This document shows, in pieces, positions 11,063 to 25,900 of a stretch of DNA of 64,000 nt. Made by a program: the position numbers and the translations under genes. The stretch spans positions 6,940,201 through 7,004,200 of the forward strand of contig OX637359.1 of the NCBI GenBank assembly GCA_951799405.1, written 5' to 3'. This DNA is from Agapetus fuscipes. Lineage: Eukaryota > Arthropoda > Insecta > Trichoptera > Glossosomatidae. Positions within the stretch are counted from its first letter, which is position 1. Every line of letters starts with the position of its first letter. The notes under the pieces were generated by a model. The model was not told the DNA's origin, searched no databases, and worked only from the letters and a program-made list of their open reading frames with translations.

Positions 11063-11235
11063 GAATGAAAAAAAAAACAAAACGGATTTTACTGACCGAA
11101 TTCAACAGTTCGTGGTTCTTCTTTGTAGAAGAGACACGCTCCTGAGGTCGTAGGATATGACTCCGACGAAACGTAGAGAAAATCGTTCTTCTCTTTTGCA
11201 CGGTCAGTAAAATCCGTTTTATTTTTTTTTCATTC
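11063..11235. mobile_element. MITE with about 35-bp TIRs (family M)
   Basis: The left arm GAATG, A-run, then AACGGATTTTACTGACCG is mirrored by CGGTCAGTAAAATCCGTT, T-run, then CATTC. The internal CTCCTGAGGTCGTAGGATA and GACTCCGACGAAACGT resemble segments of the foldback elements at 25540-25680 and 43576-43804. No ORF. Confidence 0.75.
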
Positions 11236-11934
11236 AATAATAAAATTTATTTTGTACATTTTTGTAATCTTGTATTTGCTTTCAAAAAACTATTTTATGA
11301 TTAAATTAAACCGAATAAATTCATGTTGCTTCAGTCATTTACGGAGATAATAGATTTAAATAATTCTCAAAAGTACCTACTTAGGTATATTTTATAAGGT
11401 TCTTACATCTAAAAAAATGGAATACCTAAATCTACATACCTACTCTTGTCTGTGCCTAGATTTTTTAAATTCAGTGTAGCCACATCTAATGTAGGTAGGT
11501 ACCATAAGTAAAGGAACTCGTGGTAGGTACCTATGCTTTTCCCTAAATAATAAATATTGTGCATTTCATAATGTTTGCACTATGAAGTTTTTTTTTTTTG
11601 TATTAAATCAAAAATGTTAATACCATTATTAATCCATATTTACCTCAACATCCGATAAAATATATTTTATTAATTAAGGGAGTAACATAATATGAAGTAG
11701 TTGAGTGTAGGTAAGTTGATTTTTGTAAAATATGAAAATAATAAAAATTCAATGAAATGCCTTAATATTTTGTGTAACTCCTTAAATTAATTCTTTACAA
11801 CGTATTTTTTGACAAAGTGAGCCACTAGTGCTAGGGAAATAAATAATTACGAAGAATACATTTTTTTACCTTTCGTTTCATACAAATAAAAAATGTAGTC
11901 ATTTAAAATCTAAATCTAAGCTGCTAAGATATAT

Positions 11935-12152
11935 ATTATCATTTAAGATTAATATTAAACGCATTCCCATAAGCAGACATGTATAAGTTCGCGCTAACAC
12001 ATGCCGCATGTAGACCTACAATATAAAAACCCAATCTCATAAAAACATAAGCCCTGCACCTCTTGCCGACCTTCCATGAAACAGGGGCGACATTGGCAAA
12101 GTGAATATTTTTTTACCGTATGGGTGGTCAGCCTCATACCAACCTATAAGTC
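11935..12152 (-). repeat. Element A copy
   Basis: Minus-strand copy: GGTTGGTATGAGGCTGACC at 12152 descending to the AAGATATATTATC-type tail near 11935. It lies about 1.1 kb upstream of the wdb 5' leader region. Confidence 0.7.
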
Positions 12153-13299
12153 AAGGAATACAAACAACTTTAATTTTATCTACTTTCTTTATAAAATATT
12201 TGTAAGTACTCCGATTTTTAATGCATTACAACAGCTTTAAGTATTGAGTTTTTCCTAAAATACCGGCGAGTATATAATCGAGAAGGTACAATTAACTGAT
12301 TATTTTTATTTAATTCAATTCTTAACCCTTCGTACCTACATTCCAATATTAGGAGAGATGAAGAATTTCGGTCAAAGAGAGATTTCCGAGTGAGAAAGAG
12401 AAAATTCCATAATGATATGAAAAATAATCACTTATGTAGTAAAAATAAGATGCAACATAAAGATTAGTTAAAGAAAGGATACACTTTCCATAAAATAATA
12501 TTCTTGTTCTTCAGTATTTTTTTATTGAAAATATGGGCGTCATCACATTTAAATCTGCCGCGTAATCAGTACCACCCGCTCGATTATTTCCCGGCAAAAT
12601 TCCATAGACACTTTCATTTTACCTAAAGCAATGTGCGATTCAGATTATTCCATAATATTTATTTTAGTGTACGCAATAATTTGTTAGCCACACAGATTTG
12701 TCATGAATGATTCCTCATATTTTTTATTGTTTTACTTAGCCTACCCAGCGTGTAAAACGATAAGCTATTTTTTGTAACGAAGTGAACAACCGTGAAACGG
12801 TTATTTTTTATTTCGTGTGCTGCAGCTCGCCGCTAACTTCATACCATAAAATCCTTGAACGAGATGCGGAATTTCTAGTCAAGCTTCATTATCGAAAAGG
12901 GATTTTTTCGCCTGTGGACGAAAACTGTGTTTTGAAGAAAGTGAAAAAGTTAATTTTATTTTATTTACAACAATTCTTTGCAATTAAAATTAGTATTATT
13001 CAAAAATTTAATAAAAAAGTATTGAACTTGACTATAAAAATGAACCCTTCAATCTCCATCTATTTTCAGAACTAGGTACTTTTCTATGAGTGTTGAGTCT
13101 TTTCGCAGCATCAAAAACCATAAGTGATATTCGTTTTTTCGTAATTTTGTAAAATACTCGCAATATTTGACCCGCATTTCGACACAAACAGATACATAGT
13201 GACCTAATAAATATGGATAAAGTGTTTTTTTGTTATTCGTTCTAGTGATTTGTGCAAAAATGAGGTTCAATTTACTATCTCAACGGATGGCAAGTGATG

Positions 13300-13821
13300 G
13301 CGAAAATACGATAGGATACACCTTCGTTGCGAAAATGTTCGCTGTATTGTCACACTAGACAGTGTATATTCGTGGTTTGTGATAATGAAATCAGTGTTTT
13401 AAAGGTTTGAACTGAACATCGAGCGTTTAATTGCGCTATTAGTGGTTTGGCTTTGGTGTTCTTGTTTTCGCCCGTTGTCAGTGTGGACCGGCTGATAGCT
13501 AGGCAGTACGGGCGTGCGTGTGCGTGCCCGCTCCACATCCTTCTCCAGCATACGATACTATTGACACGCCTCTAAAGCAAGACTGGTTCGCCGTTGCAGT
13601 TCCCCGATTGTGTTTGACATATCAAATATTCAATAATATGTCGTATAATTACGTAACTTCCAGTGATTGCGGTTTCTGTGTTAGTGCGATGTCTTGAGGA
13701 GTGCTGCGCGGCAGCCGAGTACGTTCCTGCGCCCCCGGTAGGTCTCGCGGGACCATGCTGACATAGGAAGTGGCCTCCGCCCCCCTGTCTCAGTCCCTCT
13801 CGTCTCTATTCATCTGCCAAC
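13300..13821 (+). promoter_or_regulatory. wdb: wdb 5' leader and probable promoter region
   Basis: GC content rises through this stretch relative to the AT-rich DNA upstream. TCAGT initiator-like pentamers occur near 13390 and 13478. If transcribed, the leader has three upstream ATGs. One, at 13638, opens a 19-codon uORF that ends in TGA at 13695-13697. Another, at 13689, is in the same frame. The third, at 13755, gives a three-codon uORF (ATG CTG ACA TAG). An in-frame TGA at 13759-13761 closes the wdb frame upstream, so 13822 is the first usable start. The transcription start is not determinable from sequence alone. Confidence 0.45.
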
Positions 13822-13972
13822 ATGTCTTCAGTGGACAGTAGACAGACATTTGTAGATAGAATAGACCCCTACGCCAAGAGGTCTCTCAAGAAGAAGACGA
13901 AGAAGCTGCAGGGTTCTTCCCGGTATAGGACTAACCAAGATGTGGAGCTGCAGGCCCTACCCTTGCTCAAAG
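13822..13972 (+). CDS. wdb: wdb coding exon 1 (residues 1-50)
   Basis: Starts [16 protein letters not shown], continues through the basic [11 protein letters not shown] stretch to ALPLLK, and ends in phase 1 (AAAG, then GTACAC). This lysine-rich N-terminus is variable between B56 isoforms and commonly holds phosphorylation or localisation signals; which applies here is unknown. Confidence 0.92.
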
Positions 13973-16900
13973 GTACACACTCTATCTCTCTCTCAAATAG
14001 CACAATAACAAACAGACTAGTCGTCCTTTTAGTGCTTGTTTGTCTTATGCCCATCAGAGGTAATTTCACATGAGCAATGTTTGTACGTGTACTGGACCAA
14101 TGTGTATTTTGAAAACAGGAAATTTATTTTTTAATATCTAAAACACCTCTCACACTATTGTGTTTTACGTTTTTCCCCTAGCTCAGATTGTGTAGAATGT
14201 GATTTTTTAAGACAACTTCATTGACAGGTCATCTTTGAATCAAATGGTGGATAAAGCAAACAAGCACTGGGAGGACGTAGTGTCTACTTATTTACACATT
14301 ATAATTAACTCCCAAGATTAGTCCATTACACCTTGACTTATAGGCTGGTGCCATAACCACCCATGCTGTGAAACATTTGTAGGTTCACTCATGTATTCCT
14401 ATCTACAAAAACTATGTGCCGGGATAGTAAACCTCATAAATCAATATTATTTGTATCCCTAGATCTATAATCTATAACAATCTCGATCAAGAGTGGCACT
14501 TAGTCAAAATGTATCATATTGAGAAAAATGAGTTAGGTACTTTATAAACACAAAATTTTAGGCTTGGTTCACTTTTGCCAATAGGGTAGTTGCAGTGGTA
14601 GGGAAAACGGTTGAAAATAATATGGTTCTGTAGAGTACATTTCAAGGATCACAACCATATATTTTTTGTGTAGTAAAAATAAAAATATCATTGATAATTT
14701 AAAAAAATAAAATGCGGAGAATTTTAGTCGCGCCAAAACACAGCGCGTTCGACTTCGCGAATCTTGACGTCAAAATGACGTCAAGATTCGCCACTGGGCA
14801 CGCCGATACCTGCACTCCGAAAATGCATCGGCGTCATATCTGCCTAAATAAACAAAATTACCTTTTTTCCGAAAATCGAGAATACGCTAATTTTAAAGAG
14901 CTTTAGTTTAAAAACGAAGCAAGATATTTTTTTTTTTGAAAACGCAGATGCATTTTTAAAAATGTATTCTACCATTTTATACAATGAAAAAATTATGTGA
15001 TACTTCCCTATTCCACCCTGGTTTCAGGAAAAGAGGGCAGGAGTTGCAAAGTGTATGTTAATGTGAGGTTTGGTTTATTTTGTATGTACACATGCAGCAT
15101 GTGTAATCACAAACTTATTTGTACCTAATTATCGGTATGCATTAAATGTGAGACTTAAAAGTCAATATATGTTTGCAACTTAGATTATAGTGGTACCTTA
15201 AGCTGGGGATACAATAGATCTGCAACTTTTTGCAAGATTTAAAATCATCATGATTAAAGTGAGTGAACCAGGAAGAACACCATATTGTGGCAGGAATCTT
15301 AAATTCTGTCACCCAGATGTATGATTAAATTCAACGGAATTCAATGAATATATGACTAGTCAATTTGAGTTGTCAAATTCAAACGTAACACTATTTTAAA
15401 TGTCATGTTGTCCCACCTGTGATTTGGAGTGTCGCTCATGCAAAAAATATTTCAATTATAAAACATTCCAGTGGTTTTTATTGTTTATTTTTTAAAAGTC
15501 AAGTTATTTTGTCAATAACATTAAATCAAGTAATTTCCCTACCAATTTACAGGTTTGGTGAGTAGAAATGGATGAAAGTATGTATATATAAAAGTTATTT
15601 CCAATTATTCCTACCTGAGAAATCTGTAGGGGCTGTGGCCAGCCCTAGTGGAAGGGAAATGTAGTTATAGTTATTGTATAAGTAAGCAAAATAAACAAAA
15701 ACACAATTGGAATCTAATGAGTTAGCCAAACAGCATATAATAATGTGTATTCATCTGTGTGTGATATGATTTTTTCCATAATATGACTTAACCCTTCCTC
15801 TGCCAGCAATAAATAAAATACTCTTCTCTCAATGAATGCTGTTATAAGAGACAAATGAGAGAATCTCCAGGACTTATACACAGTATATTATATCGAGTGT
15901 CAGTTGAAATAATTTGCAGGAAATATCTAATGAAGTCGCCATAATAGCGGGAAAAAAATGTAACGTCACCCGGCTGGGCTGTAAGGGAAATGGCTAACCA
16001 ATATTTAGTTATATTTGCTTAGCCCCTAGTCCCCTAGATCTGTAATGTCACCCCACTGAGAAAATTTGAAATTGGGACTTTGCTCCTATTTTTATTAAGT
16101 AGCCAGGAAACACATTGTTTTGAATTGATATACTTTAGTGAACTATTTTGAAATATCAGGCTAAAACGTAATATTTAATGCAAAAAATATCTATCTATAT
16201 ATGCAGCATATCGTCTTTGGTATGGTTAACATGGCCTTATAAAAAGAGTATTTTTTTATGAGGTATGTTATCTCTGGTAGGGAATCGGTTAAAATAGTTA
16301 TTGATAAAAATGAATGCAGAAATGTATGTCAGGATATGAATGAGTGGAGGTTACTCCGTAGACTTTGGCCACATCTAGATACACTAAGTTGTACGGCTTT
16401 ATCCTTGAAGGAACCTTTTTATTTTCACATGCGAGAGGGCCAGCCTTAAAATCACTGCTGTGTTGGAAAGAGAGGGTTTTATACAAAATGATGAAAGCAC
16501 TGAAACAGGAAATCATGTTGCATTTTCTTATTTGAACCCACAACAATCGGACACTCTGCCAATTGAGTTATTGACCGGACGAGACAGACACATAAGGGAA
16601 CTGATTTGCTAGCCAAATATATATCACAATAATATAACATTGTCATACTGCTGTTGTCCATAGATATTATTATTTATCGATCTATAAAATGTAATTTGTC
16701 GTGTATGTTCCTTGACTTATAGGTTGGTATGCGGCTGACCACCCATGCTGTAAAAATGGTTCACTTTGCCAATGTCACCCCTGTTACAGGAAAGGACGGC
16801 AAGAGTTGCAGGGTGTATGTCCATTTGAGATTTGGTTTTTATGTTATGGGTTCACATGAGGCATGTGTAAGCGCGAACTTGTACGTGTCTGGTTGTGGGA

Positions 16901-19900
16901 ATGCATGTAATGTGAATCTCCAATGTAACATATTTTGCAACTTAGATTAGATTAGATACTGCAAATAGTAGCCAACTAACAAAATATCCACTATTCAGGG
17001 AAACCGTTCAATCATTAATCATTTGCTCATATGCAGTATGCAGGTGTTCATTTTCAAAACTTAAATCTTACAATATTTAGTTTAAAATACTTAAATTTAT
17101 TTTTCTTAACGGGTGGTCCATGAGAGCCTCGGGAGCGGTCATTTTTTTTTTCAAAACTTACATTAGTGCAGAAGAGTACAATTCACCAACTTATTTTGCC
17201 TGGCTAGAACAGGTATTAAGATCATTCAGGCGGGAATCAAACCAGTGTTATTCCACTGTAGTTTTGCAGCATAATACAGCAGAATTATTATGAAAATATA
17301 ACTATGTTGTTTATCCCATATATTACATGTATAACTGTTTGTTTGTCTAATTACATTTTGTGAGGCTACATGCGATAAACGAGATATAGTTCATACATTA
17401 TTGCTATGTTTATTCAAGATTATTCAATATGTAAAGCAGACTGGTCAATGCTACAGACTCATGATTGGAAGGTCGCAGGTTTGATTCCCACAAATCACAA
17501 AAAAATATTGTCTACTTTTGAATATGCCCTTCGCTGGCTTGAAAAATTCATCTGTCTAACGTGACTAAGAATGTGTACCAAAAGTCAATCCAGTGTTACA
17601 GCACCTGGGTTGACTTTTGGTACACTGTGCGGAATGTGCAAGAGCGAACTTAACGTGTCTTGTTGTGAGAATGCATGTAATATGAATCCCCAATGTTACG
17701 TCGCTTTGCAACTTAGATTAGATTATATTAGTACAATTTCAAATAGTAAAAGACTCCATTCTGAGAACAGATGTAATTGGGAACATTTGCTTGATCTATT
17801 TTTGTTTATTGTATGTTTACATTTTACAATGTTGTTGCTCTTTAAAAGTATTGCAATACTGAGGAAGGAAGTTGTGTGATGGATTCTGACCCCGGCCTTC
17901 ACTCTTCCCCCCGCTGGTCTCCCCACTAGCATTTCACTGTAAAACTGTAAATAGATTCGCATTGACTGGTTATAAGTATCTAAGTTGCATTTTTATGCAT
18001 GTGCAACACCATACTGACTTATTGGAAAATAGCGGTTCCCCTTGGAATTCTTCTCTTCTCTTACCATTGTTGTGAAAACAAACAAAATCCTTCTTTTGCA
18101 TCGAAACACAAATTCACATTAAACTTATTCGCTGGTATAGTCAAGGGGATAAGGTAACGGCACTCAAATTTGCATTGTTGAGAAAATCAAAAGTTCGAAC
18201 CCCGCCTGCGTCGTGTCCTATCGACAATGACTTTGCCCCTAGTTCAACAGATGTCATTGATTAATTGTCAATTAATAATTCATTGAAATATTAAATTATA
18301 AATTGGTAATGTTAATACCTGTTTCTGGCCAGGCAGAATAGGTTGGTGAATTGCATTTCTCTTCACAAATGTATTTTAAAAAAGTGTCGTTTAAATTAGA
18401 TAGCTGCACATATAATGCAACCTCTTACCGCGATGTCCCCAAAGTTGTCACATTGTGTCGAAACAATTTATTTTCATAGGCTACGTAGCCAGACTTCTTC
18501 TTCTAACCTTTGATATTGATCTTCGGAGAAAAATAAATTTGGAACATATGTTCCTCCTAGTCCATTGTAAATCATTTCAAAAACGCAACTAAGCTACACA
18601 TATAGTGTAACTTCTTGCCGCATGCATGTGGCGAGTTGAACCTATTTATTTTTACAGGTAAGGGGGCCGGCCTTACGCCAACCACTTCAGTTGAAGTGGG
18701 GGTTTCCCAGCTCCCTAGGGGGCTGGTACTCATTTCTTGTGAAGGCTGAGTAAACCTTGTTGGTATTTTTATTATGGGGTTTGAAATAAACACCGAAATA
18801 GGAAATCATTTCTGACACCCTCTTCGGTGGGATTCGAACCCGAGCTCACGGGGTAGAATGCAAGCACTCTACCAACTGAGCTATCGACCGGACGAAGAGT
18901 GTTAGTATTGAATGTGCCGTACTTCTTGTATGAAATATTGCGTAAATACTCAACCATTGTGTTAACATAAAAATGTACATAGAGATTACTGAATGGAAGC
19001 AATCCTGAAAACATTTTTTTTTAATAAATACTCATATCAATAACTAGGTACAGTGGCGAAACGTGCCATACAAGCCGGTTCCCATCGGCTTCCCTTTTAA
19101 AATTATGTAACAAAGTAGTTAAAAAATATAAGCACAAAGTAAAAAAATACATTTAAAACTAAAGAAACAATACATATTTTTCCCCCATTGAAACCATGCA
19201 GTCTACTTTATTATCATTTCTGCCTCATTTTAAACGGGAGACCATGGAAACCGGCTTGTATGGCACCCTTCGCCACTGCTAGGGTATAAAATAATGTTTT
19301 CTATCTTTCATAATACTTTTATTTTAAAAAATGAAACCAAACTTTGTTTTATTCTACTTCAAGGAAACAGAAAAATTATGAAAACTAAAATACTGTTTGT
19401 ATTTACTGTTTGTAAAATTACATACTTAGTAGAATAAAACAAAGTTTGGTTTCATTTTTTTAAATTAAAATGGAGTACTACAAAGTTTCCGCTGCAACAT
19501 TTAAAAAAAAAAAAAAAAAATCATAATACTTTTATTATCTTTAAAAAAAACTTTATTTTATTTTACAAACAGTAAATACAAACAGTATTTTAGTTTTCAT
19601 AATTTTTCTGTTTCCTTGATGTTGGAGTATTTGTGCAATGTTTTGTACTCGGTGTATTGATGCAGTGCATTCATACACCGACTGGCCCAGCTTATCGTGC
19701 AACTAGCATTCACTGGAAATCAATTACTCCCAAATCAAAGTAACCGCCACGCAGCTATTCAGATAATGGCAGATAGTGGCCGGTGAATTGATTGCATACC
19801 CGTGTGCCGATTAGAAGGAGTTAGATATCTCTGCAACTTAGATTAGCCATGATAAGCGGCTGCCTAAATACTGGTCTATTGTGTGCTTCAGTGATTTGTA

Positions 19901-22900
19901 ACCTTTCGTAGACCATAGACTACGTTTTTGGAATATGTTGTTGTGGTGTATCGGAACTGAAGCTTTAGAACATTTTGCCCTGTTTGTCTGCGTTGAGCTT
20001 TTTCAGTGTGATGTTGATGAAACTGTATCATCACGCTGAAGAAGCTCATCATAGACAACAGCGAAATGTCCGGAAACTTCAGCTTCGATAGTCCACGGCA
20101 ACAGATCCTTGAAAGAAACGTTCCAGTCTATACCGCTAGCTGTGTTTAAGCCTTAAACTCCTACATGACTACTTTCACCGTTTCGATCGGACCAAGGACC
20201 AAATTTGTTTGATCATGGAATCCATTTTTTATTGTTATTCAACCAAGGAATAATAAATCCTATTAGGCTGAAACATAAATTGTAATAATTTTACATATTG
20301 TCAATAATTTGTTGTTAAAGAGTTATTGCATCTTAAAAGAATGGACAATGAATGACTGATAAAAAGAGTTTACATAGGGAATGTTAAAGAAGAGCTTGGA
20401 GAGGGGAGACTGAGGAAAGACTGGATTTATCAAAGAAGCGTGATTGTAGATGAACGGAACCTGCAGAATGAGGAAAATAAAAGAGTATGCACGAAAAGAG
20501 TGATGAATGTCAAGGAGATGAACTAAGTGTGCAAGGGCAGAACAAAGTGAAGTCATATCTGCGGTGGACCAGTCATACGTAAAAAAAAATGGTTGACTGT
20601 GCCAATAACACCCCTGTTTCGGGGGAAAATGGTAAGAGTTGCAGGGCTTATATTCATTTGAAGCTTGGATTTTTATTTTCTATAAGTACACAGCAATTTC
20701 TGATTTAATTAATTCCTTGACTTATAAGTTGATATGAGGCTGACCACCCATACCAAGTGTCTGTGTAGGTACCATACGCTTGTGGGCATGCATTTTATAT
20801 GAATTTTAAATGTTTATATATCTTTGCAACTTAGATTATATGTAGATAAGTACACATACAGCTTTAGTCAGTGGCTGCTTGTGGGCATGCATTAAATAAT
20901 CTTGAATATTCTTTTTTTTTTTTTTAAGAAAGCCTATGCGGGAGACTCCCTAGATTCGAGAGGCTCTAAGGGTCTATGACACTTGTTATAGTGCCGCAGA
21001 GGTGTTGGTGATGTGGCAGTTGTCCATGTCCGGTTGCAGGGCCGTTAGCTGCGCAGTGCTGTGGTGTGTGTGGCATTGCTTTGTTTTGAGACACTGAGAG
21101 GAAATGGCGATTGATATTGGATTTGAAAAGGGCATATCTTTGCGTCTTAGATTATAGATAGATGTCAACTGTTTTCTGTATTTTCACTCCAGGCTCTCAC
21201 GGACCGCTGGTTCAGTGCCACTGATGTACACTTGTAGGCTGATACCATGAAATAAATTTATCAATATGTGATACACTGAGCCTGTTCATTTTTTAATTAT
21301 ATTTATTTGACATTATCAGTGTTTCGTTATCAGTAACATTCTTCCTCCTTTACTTATAGATTAATTTCAAGTGTTTAAAATATCAGTTAGTTTTTGTTTA
21401 ATATTATTATACTGTATAACTTTTGAATTTTGAACGGTCCGTAGTCTAGTGGTTAAAGTTTCAAACTTGATTCCTAGCGGAGCGCAAAAAAATATTTGTT
21501 TTCAAGTATGCTCTTTGCTGGATTGAAATATTCACTCTGTACCAAAGACTGGTCACTGAAAGTCCATCCAGCCTTTCAACTTATGTGTCTTGCTTGGGAA
21601 TAGGCGCTTTCTATAGAGAAAAATTGGTTCACTTTTGCCCATGCCTCCCCGGTTTCAGGGAAAGCAGGAGTTGCAAGGTTTATGTTCATGTGAGGTTTTT
21701 ATTTGTATGCACACATGCAGAATGTGTAGGCGCGAACCTACATGCGCCTGTCTGCGGGCATGCATTTGATATGAGCCTTAAATGTTAACATATCTTTGCA
21801 GCTTAGATTGTAGATTATTATAGAAAGCGTGATAATTTCTGTTGGAATGTAGGTATAATAGGGTTGCAAAGATATATTCTTAAGATAAATTAAAATTATG
21901 AGGTTTTGAATTGTCAATTGAAAAAATATGTGTGTTTAACAAATAACAAAATATGACAGAACTCGTGAATGTATCATGCATACAGAATATGTAAAATATT
22001 GTGGGCGATTTACCCATAAAGTTTAAGCTAAATGGGACACTTTATGACTCCATTATGCTCCTCCTGCCCACTAAATATGTGAAATAGACGGCCATCAAAG
22101 TGAGGACACTAAATCCTCTATCCTGTCCATTTATAATCTAAGTTGTAAAGATGTATTCGAACATTCATAAGAAATGTCCAGTAGTAGAAAAGTTCAGGTG
22201 TTCCTGACATAAATAGCACGCCAGAAGAGATGTTCTCAGGATAATATATATATTCAGATTATTTATTTGGTGTGCGCTGTTTTTGTGTAAATCACACCCG
22301 AAGAGCTTTTGTTGCCGCTATAGAAAGCGCCAATCACTCAAGCAAGACACAGTTGCTGTAAGTTTGGATGCACCTTTGGTAACTGGTCTTTGACAAAGGT
22401 GTATGAATTTTTCAACCCAGCGTAGCGCATATTTGAAAATATAAATGGTATATTTTATGTGCTCCGCCGGGATTTGAACTTTCCCTTTGAGTGAAGTGTT
22501 ACCACTAGACTACGGACTGGTCAATGGTGTTCTTAGGATAAATAAATAGTCAAATTATTTATTTGGTTTGCGCTGTTTTTGCGTAAAGCACACTCAAAGA
22601 TCCCTCTGCAAGCTTTTGTTGCCATAAATATACCTCAAAAATACACCATTTATATTTTCAAATTTGCTCTTCGCTGGGTTGAAACATTCATGTACGTTTA
22701 CCAAAGACTGGTCACCAAAGGTCCATCCAGCCTTACAGAAACTGGGTCTTGCTCGAGAATCGGCGCTTTGTATAGAGACGACCAAGCTTACAGAAGGCTC
22801 TTGAGGTGAGATGTGATTCACACAAAAACAGCGCTGGCCAGATAAATCATTCTAATATCAATATTATTATTTATTTATTTACTTTAATAAATGGTCCTCG

Positions 22901-25900
22901 AAAAAAGGAAAGGTTGGGAACTACTGCCATAGAAAAACAAAACACCTGGTTATTTTTGATGAATAGACATTTAGAGTAACAAATAATGTACTATTTTACT
23001 CGTATAGAACCAAAGACGGCAATCTGGGATTTTTTTCTTTGAAATGAGATAAATGTATGGAAATTATTTTCTCATCATTTTCGCACTTATACATCATTTC
23101 CAAAAATCATCCTAGATTGCTGCCTCTGGTTCTGTACAGCTCATTTGTTACAGGATTACTACGCTAGGCATTATAATGGATATTTTAGTTGTCTGCGTGT
23201 CGTGGAAATGCTTATTTTCAGTACTGTGTAAAATGCCGCTGAAATTTATTCTTTTCTCGGCTTGTACATGCCGAGGCTTATACATATTGATGAGGCAGAC
23301 ATCTGTACGAGCAGTGGTTGACATCTCATGATATTTCAAAGTTCCCTACAAATATGATAAATTGTAGACAACACTAGTCGTGTATTTGTTATGCTTTTGG
23401 TAATACTAAAGATTGAGTTGCAATAAACATGTCAATTTGTTATTTATCTTTTTTTTTCAATTTTGAGTCAGTTTGATGGTTCTTAGTATTCTTAGTATCA
23501 TTTTTCTTTTAGAAATCTGTAAAAAGGAATGCAATTCACCAACCAATTTTGCCTGGCTAGGAAGAGATAGTTTGTAACATCTATAAATAAATCTATAATC
23601 TAAGTTGCAAGGATATATTCATTTAAAGCTCTCAGATGTATGCCCACAAACCAACAAGTGTAGTTTGCGCTTACAAATGCTGAATGTGTACTTAAGTACA
23701 AATAAAATCCAAACCTCAAATGAACATAAGCCCCACAACTTTTGCCGACCTTCCCTGAAACAGGGGTGACATTGGCAAAGTGAACCATTTTTTACAGTAT
23801 GGGTGGTCAGCCTCATACCAACCTATAAGTCAAGGAAACATCATTAATAAATAATTCATAAACTTATATCGTTAATGAAAAGAATTACCCAATCACATCT
23901 ATTGATCCAGGGTCAATGTTATTATCGTCAATAGAAGACGATGGGACTCAAACTGGTGCGTGTTTCAAAAATGCTGTTTCCAGTTCCACCGCCTTATCCG
24001 CTTGACTATAGGGACGACTATCTAAGTTGCAAGGATAAATTAACATTTAAGATTCATAATTAATGCCTTCAAAATACTTTGCAGTTAATCACTTGCAGTG
24101 TTATTCACACACAGCAAATCCATGGCTCAACTGCCACCTAATGTGACTTTTTCATACAAAAAACGATGATCTATATTATGGATCAAATTAATGTGAATAA
24201 CCCTGTTGGAATCGAATCTAGGATGTATGTTTTGTAATCAAGTAATGACGGCCACAACTCGGAGGCTTAGGATCATAAAGACAAAACTATGCAGTCAGGG
24301 CCGGCGCTAGGGTAGGGAGCGGTTTGGCGACCCGCTCAGGCCGCCAGGTATATAAGGACGCTGCAGGCGCCCCTTTGTATCCCTTTCGTATAGATTTGAA
24401 TGGTAGATAGGGGGGCCTTGGAAATCTCGCCCAGGGCGCTCGTAGTGCTAAAAACAGCACTGTAAGCAATATCATAGATATTATGTATCACACAAATACT
24501 TATGATAGTTAACTTATTTTGTAGAATTAATAAATGTGTAGGAATTATTAAATATTATATATTCTTATTGATCATGTTGACACTCCTGGTTATATAGCTG
24601 ATTATCCAAGTATTAATTTTCTTTATAAATAATATTAAGATTGTTAGGTTTAGGTTGGAATTACGGTCATTTGACATATGTACAATCTATAATCTATAAT
24701 CTAAGTTGCAAGGATATATTCATTTAAAGCTCTCAGATGTATGCCCACAAACCAACAAGTGTAGTTCGCGCTTACAAATGCTGAATGTGTACTTACAAAT
24801 AAAATCCAAACCTCAAATGAACATAAGCCCCCCAACTTTTGCCGACCTTCCCTGAAACAGGGGTGACATTGGCAAAGTGAACCATTTTTTACAGTATGGG
24901 TGGTCAGCCTCATACCAACCTATAAGTCAAGGAATATGAATAATAAATTACATTTAAATATAAAAAAGAACAAAACCTTACAAAGAAATCTATACAAAAA
25001 AAGTCAAAAATTTCCTATGCAAAAAATGTAGCAAATGAATACACCAACATTAGAAATCAACATTGCAGATTAGCCGCCACTTCTTCCTGTCCTTGCATAC
25101 TTCTTTCATTTCATCCAGAGTCATAACCTTTTTCATACAAGTCCTCCTTTTATTATGACTCTGGATATCCCATTCATTCGCTATTTCAGAGATTTGATCC
25201 TTCCATACCCTTCTCGGTCTTCCTCTACCACGACATCCATCTATTCTAGCAACATATACTTTCTTCGTCAATCTTTCATCACTCATTCTCTCCAAGTGCC
25301 CGAACCATCTTAACATACTTCTTTTAATCTTCACTTTCACACTTTCCCTTACACCACATTCTTCTCTTACAAAATCATTCCTCACCCTGTCACTTCGTTT
25401 TTTCCCAATCATACTTCTTAGATAGTCCATTTCTACTGTATGGACTTTACTAATTTCCCTTTCACTCACCGTCCAGGCTTCACTTCCATACATCAAGGTT
25501 GGCACTAGTATACCACCTAATACAATAATTTTAACTAAACAGTTTAACTAAACAAATTTATTTAAGGGATAAAACACGAACCGTTATAAGAGAACTTACA
25601 TTATTCTCGACGTTTCTTTAGCAACCTAACTCTTCAGGAGACACTCTCTCTACACGACGACTGAGGATGTTCATCATATGAGCTTTGAATGTTAATATAT
25701 CCTTGCCACTTAGATTATATTAGATTTATAGTTTGTTGTATGCTGAAGATATTGGTTGTCTGTTGGCAGATGTGCCTAGTGGGGAGCAGGAGGAGCTGTT
25801 CATCCGCAAGCTGCGGCAGTGCTGCGTGGCGTTTGACTTCATGGACCTGGTGTCCGACCTGAAGGGCAAGGAGATCAAGCGCGCCAGCCTCAACGAGCTG

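Noticed and set aside
13973..14073. Continuation of the wdb exon 1 frame past the donor
   Set aside because: The next exon joins in phase and restores the B56 sequence. The continuation runs into the family H MITE.
23600..23816. Recurrent short protein frames beginning [15 protein letters not shown] or [10 protein letters not shown]
   Set aside because: They occur only inside element A copies, in two overlapping frames and with stops in many copies. Read as repeat sequence, not as a gene family.
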